Source: Poindextera sp035295705 (GTDB lineage Bacteria > Pseudomonadota > Alphaproteobacteria > Caulobacterales > Caulobacteraceae). Taken from it: a stretch of 10,806 bases of DNA. Below, piece after piece: positions 1 through 9,093 of the stretch. The notes under the pieces were generated by a model. It had not been told where the DNA came from. It did not search any database and saw only the letters and a list, made by a program, of their open reading frames with translations. The stretch covers positions 1-10,806 of the forward strand of contig DATGIN010000184.1 in the NCBI GenBank assembly GCA_035295705.1, given 5' to 3'. Each line of letters begins with the position of its first letter. Within the stretch, counting starts at the first letter, position 1. The position numbers and the translations under genes were made by a program.

Positions 1-649
<649 letters not shown>

Positions 650-690
650 CCTCATCAAAACTCATGATCTTGCGCTCTTATCTTTTAGCC

Positions 691-794
691 CGTCGTGGCC
701 CGGCTTGTCCGGGTCACCCATGAACACCGATCGGTCTGGGTTCGCTCGGCGCCGACGGCGTGCATGGATCCCCCGAACAAAGTCGGGGGATGAC
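691..794. repeat. Compound palindromic element in the 23S-5S spacer
   Basis: Two hairpins lie in the 194-nt spacer. The first (695-717) pairs GTGGCCCGG with CCGGGTCAC over 9 bp with one G-U pair and loop CTTGT. The second (768-791) pairs ATCCCCCGA with TCGGGGGAT perfectly over 9 bp with a 6-nt loop. They are separated by a GC-rich linker (718-767). The pattern resembles the dispersed intergenic palindromic repeats I remember from alphaproteobacterial genomes (GGATCCCCGG...CCGGGGATGACGA type). Membership of such a family is inferred; only the pairing is seen directly. The element would be transcribed within the rRNA precursor. I see no tRNA gene or open reading frame of merit in this spacer. 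Confidence 0.6.
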
Positions 795-842
795 GATGGG
801 GGAAACCCCTCGTGCGTTTGGTGTCTTCTCATCCTCTTCGTT

Positions 843-960
843 GACCTGGTGGCTATTCCGGAAGGTCCCCACCCGATCCCATCCCGAACTCGGTCGTTAA
901 GCCTTCCAGGGCCGATGGTACTTCGTCTCAAGGCGCGGGAGAGTAGGTCGTCGCCAGGTC
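843..960 (+). rRNA. rrf: 5S ribosomal RNA
   Basis: The sequence has the canonical bacterial 5S core (CCCGATCCCATCCCGAACTC at 871-890, then GATGGTACTTCGTCTC) and the closing GGAGAGTAGGTCG segment. The terminal helix pairs GACCTGG (843-849) with CCAGGTC (954-960), which sets the ends to within a few bases and gives a length near 118 nt. It follows 23S by about 190 nt and precedes tRNA-fMet, as in alphaproteobacterial rRNA operons. Confidence 0.96.
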
Positions 961-1033
961 TACCAAGAGGATGCGTCCATCGACCCTTCTTCACGTCTTC
1001 TTTCGCCGGCCCTCCGGCCGTCACGGAGTTCGA

Positions 1034-1110
<77 letters not shown>

Positions 1111-1118
1111 CCATTACG

Positions 1119-1160
1119 AGGCCCGCCAGGTCCAAAAGCCCGGCGGGCCTTTCGTTTTCT
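1119..1160 (+). terminator. Rho-independent terminator of the rRNA operon
   Basis: AGGCCCGCC (1119-1127) pairs perfectly with GGCGGGCCT (1142-1150) and is followed by TTTCGTTTTCT, a broken T-run. It sits nine bases after the tRNA and before the first protein gene, so it most likely ends the rRNA-tRNA transcript. Confidence 0.88.
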
Positions 1161-1269
1161 CGCGCGCCGCAGCGCCTCGGAATTCCTAAAGGCGCGTGCT
1201 GAAAAAGCGCTGCCGGCGCCGGGCGGGCGCCCTGCTAAGCAGGGCCGAACAACCAGCCGGGCGGCCTCG

Positions 1270-1905
1270 ATGATCCTCTATTCCGAGAACAACTCCCCCT
1301 ACTGCGCGATCGTCAGGCTTGCGATCTACGCCAAGGATCTCGCCATCCGGATCGAGTCTCCCCCGGGCGGCCTGCATTCGGACGCGTTCCAGCGCATCTC
1401 GCCGACCGGAACCATCCCCTGCCTCGTCCTCGACGACGGCTCGCCGCTGCCGGAATCCGCCGTCATTCTCGCCTACCTCGAGGACAAGTACCCGGACCGT
1501 CGCCTCGGCCCCGCTGCGGCCGAAGACAGGGCCAGGGACCTGCTGATCGCGCGGCTGGCGGACGCGCGACTGCTCGCCCCGCTCGTCCAGATGTTCCACG
1601 ACCTGAACGACGGCGTCGCCACGGCCCGCGAGTTCGCCGTGGCGCAGATCGAGGAGGGCCTCGCCCTGCTCGAGCCTCTGCTGCCCGACGCGCTCGTCGC
1701 CAGCGACAGCGTCTGGCAGGCGGACTGCGTGCTCGCGCCGGTGCTGTTCGGCATCCAGGGTCTGCTCGGAGCCCACCTACTGGCTCCGCATGGCAAGCTC
1801 GCCGCCTATGCCCAGAACGCGGCGACCAAACCCGCCGTCGGCCGGGTCCTCGGCGAGCTGGCGCAGGCGATGGCCGCGCAACAGGGCGCGTCCCAACCGG
1901 CTTAG
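1270..1905 (+). CDS. Glutathione S-transferase family protein
   Basis: The 211-residue product has the two-domain GST layout: an N-terminal thioredoxin fold (about 1-75) and an all-helical C-terminal domain (about 85-200). In the N-terminal domain the first strand is followed by NSPYC (S9, C12 are the candidate catalytic Ser/Cys), the cis-proline is in GTIP (P50), and E62-S63 in LPES is the usual site that holds the gamma-glutamyl group of glutathione. The C-terminal ADCVLAP motif (from 151) is the conserved helix cap of the family. Length is typical for a cytosolic bacterial GST. The start ATG at 1270 has only a weak ribosome-binding site. It begins 110 nt after the rRNA terminator, so it needs its own promoter, which I cannot identify. 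The substrate is unknown. It lies 85 nt upstream of the ATP-grasp gene on the same strand and may share its transcript. Confidence 0.88.
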   Translation: MILYSENNSPYCAIVRLAIYAKDLAIRIESPPGGLHSDAFQRISPTGTIPCLVLDDGSPLPESAVILAYLEDKYPDRRLGPAAAEDRARDLLIARLADARLLAPLVQMFHDLNDGVATAREFAVAQIEEGLALLEPLLPDALVASDSVWQADCVLAPVLFGIQGLLGAHLLAPHGKLAAYAQNAATKPAVGRVLGELAQAMAAQQGASQPA

Positions 1906-1990
1906 GACCGGCCGCCGCAACGCAAGGGTGTCAATCCCGCCGCCGCTGCTCTAAGTCGAAGCCGTCCCAGTCGTTCGCCGAGCCGGTCGC

Positions 1991-2917
1991 GTGCACGATC
2001 TCGCCGTCTTCTACGAGCATCCGCAGTGGTTCGAGCGCCTGTTCGCCGAGCTCGATCGGCAGGGCGTGGACTGGGCGCCGGTGCCGATCCAGGACCATGC
2101 CTTCGACCCCGGCGCCGCCGAGCCGCCGGCGCGGGTGGTGCTCAATCGCCTGGCCATGTCCTCGTTCCTGCGCCAGTCGGAGCACGCGCTGTTCTACTCG
2201 ATGGCGGCGCTGGACCACTGGCAGGGCCTGGGCGCCCGGGTGATCAACGGTCCCGGCGTCCTCGCCTACGACACCAGCAAGGCGCGCCAGCTCAGCCTCT
2301 TCCGCCGGCTCGGTCTTGCGGTCCCGCGCACGCGCGTCGCGCACCGGCGCCAAGATGCGCCCCGGCTCGCGGCCGAGATCGGCTATCCGGTGATGGTGAA
2401 GGTCAACGTCGGCGGATCGGGCGCCGGCATGATCCGCTACGACAGCGCGGACGAGCTCATCCCCGCCGCGGCCGACGGCCTGACCCCAATGGGCGTCGAC
2501 GGGGTTGCGCTGGTGCAGGAGTACGTGCCGGCGCGCGATGCGCGCGTCATTCGCTGCGAAGTGCTGGACGGCAGGCTGTTCTACGCCATCGCCCTGAACG
2601 GCGCCGGCTCGACGTTCGATCTCTGCCCGGCCGACGTCTGCATGGTCGACAAGCCCACGATCACCATCGAAGCGTACGACCCGCCGGCCGAGATCGTCGC
2701 CGGCGTCGAGCGGATCGCCGCGGCAGCCGGCCTGGACGTGGGCGGCATCGAATACATGATCGACGACCGCGACGGCGTGGCGAAGTTCTACGACCTGAAC
2801 GCGCTCTCGAACTTCGTCGCGAGCCCGCTCGACGTGCTCGGATGGGATCCGCACGAGCCCTTCGTGCGCTGGCTGAGAGAGCAGATCGCCGCCCGTGGCA
2901 AGGTCGCTGCCGCATGA
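1991..2917 (+). CDS. ATP-grasp ligase, RimK-like
   Basis: The 308-residue protein has an ATP-grasp fold with a pre-ATP-grasp region (about 1-90). Seen motifs are the K97 segment (DTSKARQL) followed by GLAVPRT, the nucleotide-binding K137 in MVKVN, the glycine loop GGSGAG (141-146), the hinge residue E177 in VQEYV, and metal ligands E254 (GGIEY) and D268/N270 (YDLNALSNF). Family members join a carboxylate to an amine or thiol through an acyl-phosphate using ATP; the substrates here are not predictable. GTG 1991 is the start because the frame has a stop at 1952 and no other start codon between. The last ligand pair is D-x-N where RimK proteins mostly have E-x-N. The stop overlaps the next gene's start by ATGA, so the two products are likely made together. 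Most similar in feel to RimK-type peptide or amino-acid ligases. Confidence 0.85.
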   Translation: MHDLAVFYEHPQWFERLFAELDRQGVDWAPVPIQDHAFDPGAAEPPARVVLNRLAMSSFLRQSEHALFYSMAALDHWQGLGARVINGPGVLAYDTSKARQLSLFRRLGLAVPRTRVAHRRQDAPRLAAEIGYPVMVKVNVGGSGAGMIRYDSADELIPAAADGLTPMGVDGVALVQEYVPARDARVIRCEVLDGRLFYAIALNGAGSTFDLCPADVCMVDKPTITIEAYDPPAEIVAGVERIAAAAGLDVGGIEYMIDDRDGVAKFYDLNALSNFVASPLDVLGWDPHEPFVRWLREQIAARGKVAAA

Positions 2918-3923
2918 GGTACGGCTTCTGGGCGCCAGTGTTCGGCGGCTGGCTGCGCAACGTGCCGGACGAGGGCATGGCGCCGACCTGGGACTACATG
3001 CGCCGGCTCTGCCAGCGCGCCGAGCAGATCGGCTACGACCTGACCCTGATCGCCGAGCTCAACCTGAACGACATCAAGGGCGTGGACCAGCCGGCGCTGG
3101 ACGCCTGGTCGACCGCGGCGGCGCTGGCGGCCGTGACCCAGCGGCTCGAGCTCATGGTGGCCGTGCGGCCGAACTTCCACCAGCCGGCCCTGTTCGCAAA
3201 GCAGGCGGCGAACATCGACCGCATCTCGAACGGGCGCCTGGCCCTGAACGTCGTCTCCTCCTGGTGGGCGGAAGAGGCGAAGAGCTATGGGCTGGAGTTC
3301 GACCAGCACGACGATCGCTATGCCCGCACCAGCGAGTGGCTGAGCGTGGTCGACGGCCTCTGGCGTGAGCCCAGGTTCAGCTTCGCCGGCGCGCGATACC
3401 GGCTGGACGAGGCCATCTGCGAGCCGAAGCCGCTGAAAAGGCCAACCATCTACGCCGGCGGCGAATCCGAGGCCGCCAAGACGATGATCGCCACCCAGTG
3501 CGATGCTTACGTGATGCACGGGGACGCGGTCGAGGTGATCGCCGCCAAGATCGCCGACATGCGCTCGCGCCGCGCGGCGGCGAACAAGCCGCCGCTGATC
3601 TACGGCATGGCCGCCTACGCCATCGTGCGCGGCAGCGAGGGCGAGGCGCGCGACGAGGTCGCCCGCATCACAACGCTCGATCCGAAGGCGCCCGGGTTCG
3701 CCAACTTCGACCAGTGGCTGTCGGGCACGGAGCTGGAGCGCGAGCTGAAGCTGCAGGAGTATTCGGTCTCGAACCGGGGCTTGCGCCCGAACCTGATCGG
3801 CACGCCCGCGCAGATCCGCGACCGTATCGCGGCCTACGAGGCGGCCGGCCTTGACCTCCTCCTGCTGCAGATGAGCCCGCAGTATGAGGAGATGGACCGC
3901 TTCGCCGCCGAGGTGATCGCGAC

Positions 3924-3927
<4 letters not shown>
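2914..3927 (+). CDS. LLM-class flavin-dependent monooxygenase (SsuD/SfnG-like)
   Basis: The 337-residue product is a luciferase-like TIM-barrel oxidoreductase using reduced FMN (or F420) and oxygen. Visible family features are the N-terminal strand RYGFWAPVFGGW, the RPNFHQPALFAKQAANID segment (85-102) and ISNGRLALNVVSSW (104-117), which form the flavin and substrate pocket, the YAGGESEAAK phosphate loop (180-189), and a C-terminal LIGTPAQIRDRI segment (294-305) typical of these enzymes. Length fits the alkanesulfonate/dimethylsulfone monooxygenase branch. No NAD(P)H:FMN reductase is encoded nearby, so reduced flavin would come from elsewhere. The start ATG lies within the ATP-grasp stop (ATGA, 2914-2917), indicating translational coupling. 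Its TAG stop shares the palindrome CTAG (3924-3927) with the stop of the opposing dehydrogenase gene. The pairing suggests oxidation of a product of the ligase; this is inference. Confidence 0.88.
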
Positions 3928-5428
<1,501 letters not shown>

Positions 5429-5432
<4 letters not shown>

Positions 5433-6535
5433 GCGGCGCTCTCCATCACGATCGGCGAGGCTTCCTGCGCGTACACGCGGCCGAAGCGGTTGGCGAGGAA
5501 GGCCGAGAGGGCGATCTCCTCCTGGCGCACGAATCCGCGCGATGGCAGCTGCCCGGCGGCCAGCAGGTCGAGCACCGCGCAGAGGCTCGAGGCGGTCGTA
5601 AGCTGGATCGCAGACAGCGTCCGCCCGCCCATCTCGTGCGCGAACACCCGGTTGGCGTAGGTCTCCTGCACCAGATGGCCCGCCTTCAGCCCCGAGACGG
5701 TCACGAACACGATCACCACGTCCTGCAGCGTCGCCGGGACGGCGTTCTCGAGGATGTCCTTCAAGAGGTCTCGACGCTCGCGCAGGCGAAGGTCGTTCAG
5801 AAGCGCCTTCATGATCGCGGCGTGGCCGGGATAGCGGATGGTGCGGTAGTTCACGTTGCGCGCCTTACCCGCCAGCGTCTCGCATAGCGTGCCGAGGCCG
5901 CCGGATGTGTTGAACGCCTCGTAGGCGACGCCATCGAGGGCGAAGCTCTCGCATTCCTCGAGCGCCCGGGTCTGGCGAAGCTCGCCGTCGACAATGGCCT
6001 CGCACGGCTCGCAGTACTCGTTGATCACTCCGTCGGTCGACCAGGTGAGATTGTAGTTCAGCGCGTTCGAAGGGTAGCGGGGCAGGGCGCCGACGCGCAG
6101 GCGCACGTCGTGGAGCACCTCGAACGAACGCGCCAGGTCGGCGGCGACGATAGAGACGAACCCGGGCGCCAGGCCGCACTGGGGGATGAAGGCGCTCGTC
6201 GCTTCGGTCGCCAGCAGCTTGACCGCGCGGGTGGTCGCTACGTCCTCTGTGAGATCCAGATAATGCACGCCGGCCGCGTGCGCGGCCTGGGCTACGCCGA
6301 GCGTCAGGTGATAGGGCGCGGCGCTCAACACCGCGAACTTGCCAACGAGCGCGTCTGCGAGAGCGGCGGCGTCCCCGATGTCGAGACGTTGGCGGCGCAC
6401 CGCGGCGTGCTCCAGCGCATCGAGCGCGTCGGCCGCGCAGTCCGCGATGGTCACCTCGTAGTCGCCTGATCCGGCCAGAAGCTGCGCCACGACCGAGCCG
6501 ATCTTGCCGGCGCCCACGACCAGAACCTTGCGCAT
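5429..6535 (-). CDS. Lysine 6-dehydrogenase / saccharopine dehydrogenase-family protein
   Basis: The 368-residue protein begins with a Rossmann motif, GAGKIG (8-13), and has D32 (IADC) at the end of the second strand, which favours NAD over NADP. The middle carries QCGLAPGF (119-126), an AFNTSGG segment (207-213) and YRTIRYPGH (230-238), which I recognise from L-lysine 6-dehydrogenases and saccharopine dehydrogenases. Its length (about 370-390 in these enzymes) fits the single-enzyme lysine 6-dehydrogenase better than fused LKR-SDH proteins. The reaction would be lysine (or saccharopine) to 2-aminoadipate semialdehyde, the substrate of the next gene. The ATG at 6535 starts exactly at the Rossmann strand and has GGAG upstream; the frame stays open to 6688 but that extension is unlike the family. 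An Lrp-type regulator diverges from it. Confidence 0.87.
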
Positions 6536-6589
6536 CTGTCGACTCCGCTCCCGTAAGCGACTCCACAACGAAGATGATGCGCGGTGCGA

Positions 6590-6618
6590 CGAATCGCCAG
6601 ACGAACATTGCCGATTCG
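6590..6618. promoter_or_regulatory. Candidate operator between lysine genes and Lrp regulator
   Basis: CGAATCG (6590-6596) and CGATTCG (6612-6618) form a perfect 7-bp inverted repeat with 15 bp between them, so the arm centres are 22 bp apart, about two helical turns. The element sits near the middle of the 122-bp divergent region (6536-6657). ACGAA also occurs three times in direct orientation (6568, 6589, 6601). Lrp/AsnC proteins commonly bind such sites in front of their own gene and a divergent target. Binding is inferred; no site of this regulator is known to me. Confidence 0.4.
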
Positions 6619-6657
6619 CCGAGACAGTTGGCGCAGATCGCCGTAGCGTGTGAGCAT

Positions 6658-7083
6658 ATGGACGAGATCGACCAAGCTTTGCTCGCACGCCTGCGCGAGA
6701 ACGCCCGGACGCCGACCGCTCAGCTCGCCCGCGCGCTCGGGCTGTCGCGGACGACGGTGCAGAGCCGGCTCGAGCGCCTGGAACGCTCAGGCGTCGTGTC
6801 CGGCTACACCGTTCGCCTCTCCGACACCCACGAGCGTGGGCTGATCCACGCCTACGTCATGATGATCGTGGCGCCGAAGCAGGCGGCGGCTGTCGCGGCG
6901 GGGATCAGGCGGATGCCGCAGGTGCGGCTGCTGCAATCGGTCAGCGGCCCGTTCGACATGATCGCGCTGGCGGCCGCGCCGTCGGCCGCCGACATGGATG
7001 CGCTGATCGATCAGATCGGCGACCTCGAGGGGGTCGAGCGGACGACCTCGTCCATCATCCTGTCGACCAAGATCGACCGATAG
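6658..7083 (+). CDS. Lrp/AsnC family transcriptional regulator
   Basis: The 141-residue protein has the standard two-part structure: an N-terminal winged helix-turn-helix (about 1-60, with TAQLARALGLSRTTVQSRLE at 20-39 as the DNA-reading part) and a C-terminal RAM ligand-binding domain (about 63-137) that forms dimers and octamers and senses amino acids. Family members often start LDxIDxxIL; here MDEIDQALL marks the start at 6658, although the frame is open upstream to 6574 with another ATG whose extra residues do not resemble the family. It diverges from the lysine dehydrogenase/ALDH7 pair, so local control of lysine catabolism in response to lysine or a product is the likely role. It ends 15 bp from the convergent thioredoxin-like gene with no clear terminator between. 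Confidence 0.93.
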   Translation: MDEIDQALLARLRENARTPTAQLARALGLSRTTVQSRLERLERSGVVSGYTVRLSDTHERGLIHAYVMMIVAPKQAAAVAAGIRRMPQVRLLQSVSGPFDMIALAAAPSAADMDALIDQIGDLEGVERTTSSIILSTKIDR

Positions 7084-7098
7084 AGCCCGCCGGGGCGA

Positions 7099-7614
7099 TC
7101 AATCCGTCCAGCGGGCCAGCCAGTCAGCCAGCGCCTGCGGGGTCATGTGCCGGGCGTCGGCCAGCGCCGCGGTGTGGCCGGCGTCCAGGAGCCGACCGGT
7201 CTTCGGATCGACGATGAGCAGGCTGGGGACGCCCTGCAACCGGCCGGTCAGGCCGTAGGCCGCCGGCACCTGCAGGTTCTTGTCGAACCGGCCGACGTCG
7301 ACCGCGACGATCACGTAGTGCGCGTCGACGAACCCGCGAACCTCCGGCAGCTGCATGGTTCCGGCCAGGATGCGGCAGTCCGGGCACCAGTTTCCGCCAA
7401 GGTCGATCAGCAGCAGCTTGTGCTCGGCCGCCGCCCGCGCTCTCGCCTGCGCGACCGCCGCATCGGCGTTGGCATGCTCGTCGTAGGGGTAAGGCAGCGG
7501 GGTCTTCAGCTGGGCGAAGCTCTGGACCGTGACGTGCGGAGGGGCCGCGGCCAGCGAAGGACCCGCCAGGGCGATCGCGAGCGTCACGACGAAGCCAGTC
7601 CGGTACCGCGCCAC
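7099..7614 (-). CDS. Exported thioredoxin-family protein
   Basis: The 171-residue product begins with a short basic start, a hydrophobic stretch (about 8-20) and a probable signal peptidase I site after LAAA (about 21-24), so it should act in the periplasm. A thioredoxin-like domain follows, with the redox pair in NWCPDC (C77 and C80), and the cis-proline in GVPS (P130) preceding the strand LLIVD. The CPDC dipeptide and the DEHANAD segment before the fold resemble small thioredoxin_7-type proteins of proteobacteria; the partner proteins are unknown. The start is GTG (7612-7614), supported by GGAGG seven bases upstream rather than by an ATG. It is divergent from an unknown lipoprotein and convergent with the Lrp-type regulator. 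It could be a disulfide reductase or a redox chaperone; the sequence does not decide. Confidence 0.85.
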   Translation of the reverse strand: MARYRTGFVVTLAIALAGPSLAAAPPHVTVQSFAQLKTPLPYPYDEHANADAAVAQARARAAAEHKLLLIDLGGNWCPDCRILAGTMQLPEVRGFVDAHYVIVAVDVGRFDKNLQVPAAYGLTGRLQGVPSLLIVDPKTGRLLDAGHTAALADARHMTPQALADWLARWTD

Positions 7615-7619
7615 TATTT

Positions 7620-7624
7620 CCTCC
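7620..7624 (-). promoter_or_regulatory. Ribosome-binding site fixing the GTG start of the thioredoxin-like gene
   Basis: Read on the reverse strand this is GGAGG, within CGGAGGAAATA directly before GTG at 7614. It is a near-consensus Shine-Dalgarno at normal spacing and is the reason for accepting a GTG start. Confidence 0.75.
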
Positions 7625-7686
7625 GCTCAGATCGCCGCTGCCTGGGCTATACGCCTTGCGGTCAAGTCGCGCGAGGACCCGGGGGG

Positions 7687-7712
7687 GACCCCTGCCGCAG
7701 CGAGCAGGGGTC
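7687..7712 (+). promoter_or_regulatory. Perfect 9-bp hairpin ahead of the lipoprotein gene
   Basis: GACCCCTGC (7687-7695) pairs perfectly with GCAGGGGTC (7704-7712) around an 8-nt loop. It lies 32 bases before the lipoprotein ATG in the 130-bp divergent region 7615-7744, preceded by a run of seven G (7681-7687) and followed by a run of six G (7733-7738) that acts as the ribosome-binding site. No T-run follows, so it is not a classical terminator. A leader structure, a protein-binding palindrome or a dispersed repeat copy are all possible. Confidence 0.45.
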
Positions 7713-7744
7713 GGCTCCATGCGACACTCTCTGGGGGGCATTCG

Positions 7745-8284
7745 ATGCGCAGGATCCTGTTGGGCGCCGCCAGCTTGTGCCTGGTCGCCGCCTGCTCAAG
7801 AGCGCCGGGCAATACGGTCGCCAGCGGAGCGCCGACCTCGGCAGCGGCCGCGCCCACGGTGGCCGCAGCGCGAAGCAGCGGCGCACCGGTTTCGGGGTCT
7901 TACACCGCCGACGGCAAGCCGGCCGTGCTGACGACCGTCACGGCGCACAAGGGCGATCCGTTCGACGGCAAGCCGATCACCGAGCTGGTCTTTACAGCCA
8001 AGGACCAAGGCGGCGACGCCCAGGCCGCCGTCGACGCCCTGTTCGGCAAGTTCGGCGACGCCGTCATCGCGCGCGTCGAGCCCGACGGCACGGTGGTCGG
8101 CGCCGATCTCGTGCACGCGGGCCTGAAGCAGCAAGGGCCGGTATCGCTCTCGGGCGCGCTTACGATGAAGACCTACCGGAACGAGGGCGGCCAGGTCTCG
8201 GGCGAGCTCGCCAGCGGCGGACCCACCGACGTGTTCGACCATAAGGTCGACGTGGATCTCATCTTCCACGCCAGCGCCCCGTAG
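7745..8284 (+). CDS. Lipoprotein of unknown function
   Basis: The 179-residue product has a lipoprotein signal: MRR, a hydrophobic stretch, and the lipobox LVAAC with the lipidated cysteine at 17. S18 at the next position predicts sorting to the outer membrane. Residues 20-50 are a low-complexity Ala/Ser/Pro/Gly linker. The remaining 130 residues (about 50-179) form a domain rich in beta-strand-forming segments, with DPFDGKPITELVFTAKD (71-87), VEPDGTVVGADLV (111-123) and the closing DHKVDVDLIFHA (165-176). I do not recognise the family. The frame is open upstream to 7529, but the ATG at 7745 is chosen because it starts the signal sequence and has GGGGGG six bases before it. It is divergent from the exported thioredoxin-like gene and stops 6 bp before the convergent permease gene. 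Confidence 0.8.
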   Translation: MRRILLGAASLCLVAACSRAPGNTVASGAPTSAAAAPTVAAARSSGAPVSGSYTADGKPAVLTTVTAHKGDPFDGKPITELVFTAKDQGGDAQAAVDALFGKFGDAVIARVEPDGTVVGADLVHAGLKQQGPVSLSGALTMKTYRNEGGQVSGELASGGPTDVFDHKVDVDLIFHASAP

Positions 8285-8290
8285 CGGGTC

Positions 8291-9037
8291 TCAGCGCGCC
8301 TTCAGGAACAGGCCGATCGTCAGCGCCACGCCGATGACGACGACGGCGAAGCGGAGCGCGGTCTCGTTGATGCGTTTGAGCAGGAGGCCGCCGGCCGCTC
8401 CGCCGACGATCGCGCCAAGGCCCAGCACGGCGATGCGCACCCAGTCGGGCCGGGCGGTGAACACGAAGATGGCCACGGCGGAAGCGTTCATCATGCCGGC
8501 CAGGATGTTCTTGGTCGCGCCGGCCTGGCGCACGCCGAGCCCGGCGAGCGTGAGGCCGGCCAGCATGAGGAAGCCGATTCCGCCGCCGAAATAGCCGCCG
8601 TAGATGGCGATGCCGAACTGCACCAGCGCCGTCGGCAACCGGCCCATCGGCCTGTCGGTCTCCTTCGGCTTCCTGAGGAAGCTGCCCCAGGCGAACACCG
8701 CCGTAGCGAACAGGACGAGGTAGGGGAGGAGACGGGCGAAGAAGGCCGGCGGAGTCGCCAGCAGCAGCACCGCGCCAATGGCGCCGCCTACCAGGCTGAT
8801 GGCCACGAGCACGCCAAAGCCATAGCCGCCCGCGCCGCGCGCTTGCTCGCGGCCGACCCAGCCGGTGGTCAGCTGGCCGGGGAAGAGGGCGATCGTCGAG
8901 GTGATGTTGGCTGCGCGCGCGTCCAGCCCCGACAACATCAGCGTCGGCAGCGTGACGAACGATCCGCCGCCGGCGAGTGCGTTCTGCGCCCCGGCCCAGA
9001 GTCCGGCTGCGAAAAGAAGAGCGAGCATGGTCCCCAT
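8291..9037 (-). CDS. TauE/SafE (TSUP) family membrane permease
   Basis: The 248-residue protein is almost wholly hydrophobic, with about seven or eight predicted membrane segments. It shows the internal duplication of the TSUP family: GGGSFVTLPTLMLSGL (23-38) and GGGIGFLMLAGLTLAGLG (151-168), followed by matching NITSTIALFPG (44-54) and KNILAGMMN (176-184) segments. Family members are thought to export sulfite, sulfoacetate or other small organic anions; the substrate here is not determinable. Two starts are possible, ATG at 9037 and ATG at 9028; I give the longer one, which has AAAGAG upstream, but the shorter is not excluded. It lies 56 nt downstream of the thiolase on the same strand and could be co-transcribed with it, though no functional link is evident. 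Confidence 0.88.
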   Translation of the reverse strand: MGTMLALLFAAGLWAGAQNALAGGGSFVTLPTLMLSGLDARAANITSTIALFPGQLTTGWVGREQARGAGGYGFGVLVAISLVGGAIGAVLLLATPPAFFARLLPYLVLFATAVFAWGSFLRKPKETDRPMGRLPTALVQFGIAIYGGYFGGGIGFLMLAGLTLAGLGVRQAGATKNILAGMMNASAVAIFVFTARPDWVRIAVLGLGAIVGGAAGGLLLKRINETALRFAVVVIGVALTIGLFLKAR

Positions 9038-9093
9038 GCCCGCTCTTTAGCCTCAGCGCCGTTGCGGTGGCGAACCGGGGTTGGTCTGCCGCC

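Noticed and set aside
961..1033. Short GC-rich inverted sequence (CCGGCC/CGGCCG) between 5S and the tRNA
   Set aside because: A few base pairs only; probably part of precursor processing structure or chance. No separate gene is visible.
1229..1245. Hairpin GCCCTGC/GCAGGGC with loop TAA before the GST-like gene
   Set aside because: A perfect 7-bp stem, but with no T-run and no known role. Too short in GC-rich DNA to call a regulatory element.
1931..2854. 307-codon reverse frame opposite the ATP-grasp gene
   Set aside because: No domain or signal; the forward strand carries all ATP-grasp motifs.
2026..2913. Upstream extension of the monooxygenase frame that would give a 633-residue fusion protein
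   Set aside because: The first roughly 296 residues are Arg/Ala-rich and overlap the well-supported ATP-grasp gene in another frame. The monooxygenase homology begins exactly at ATG 2914.
6536..6688. N-terminal extension of the lysine dehydrogenase to 6688
   Set aside because: The 51 extra residues would cross the divergent promoter region and overlap the regulator's start. The Rossmann fold begins right at ATG 6535, which has a ribosome-binding site.
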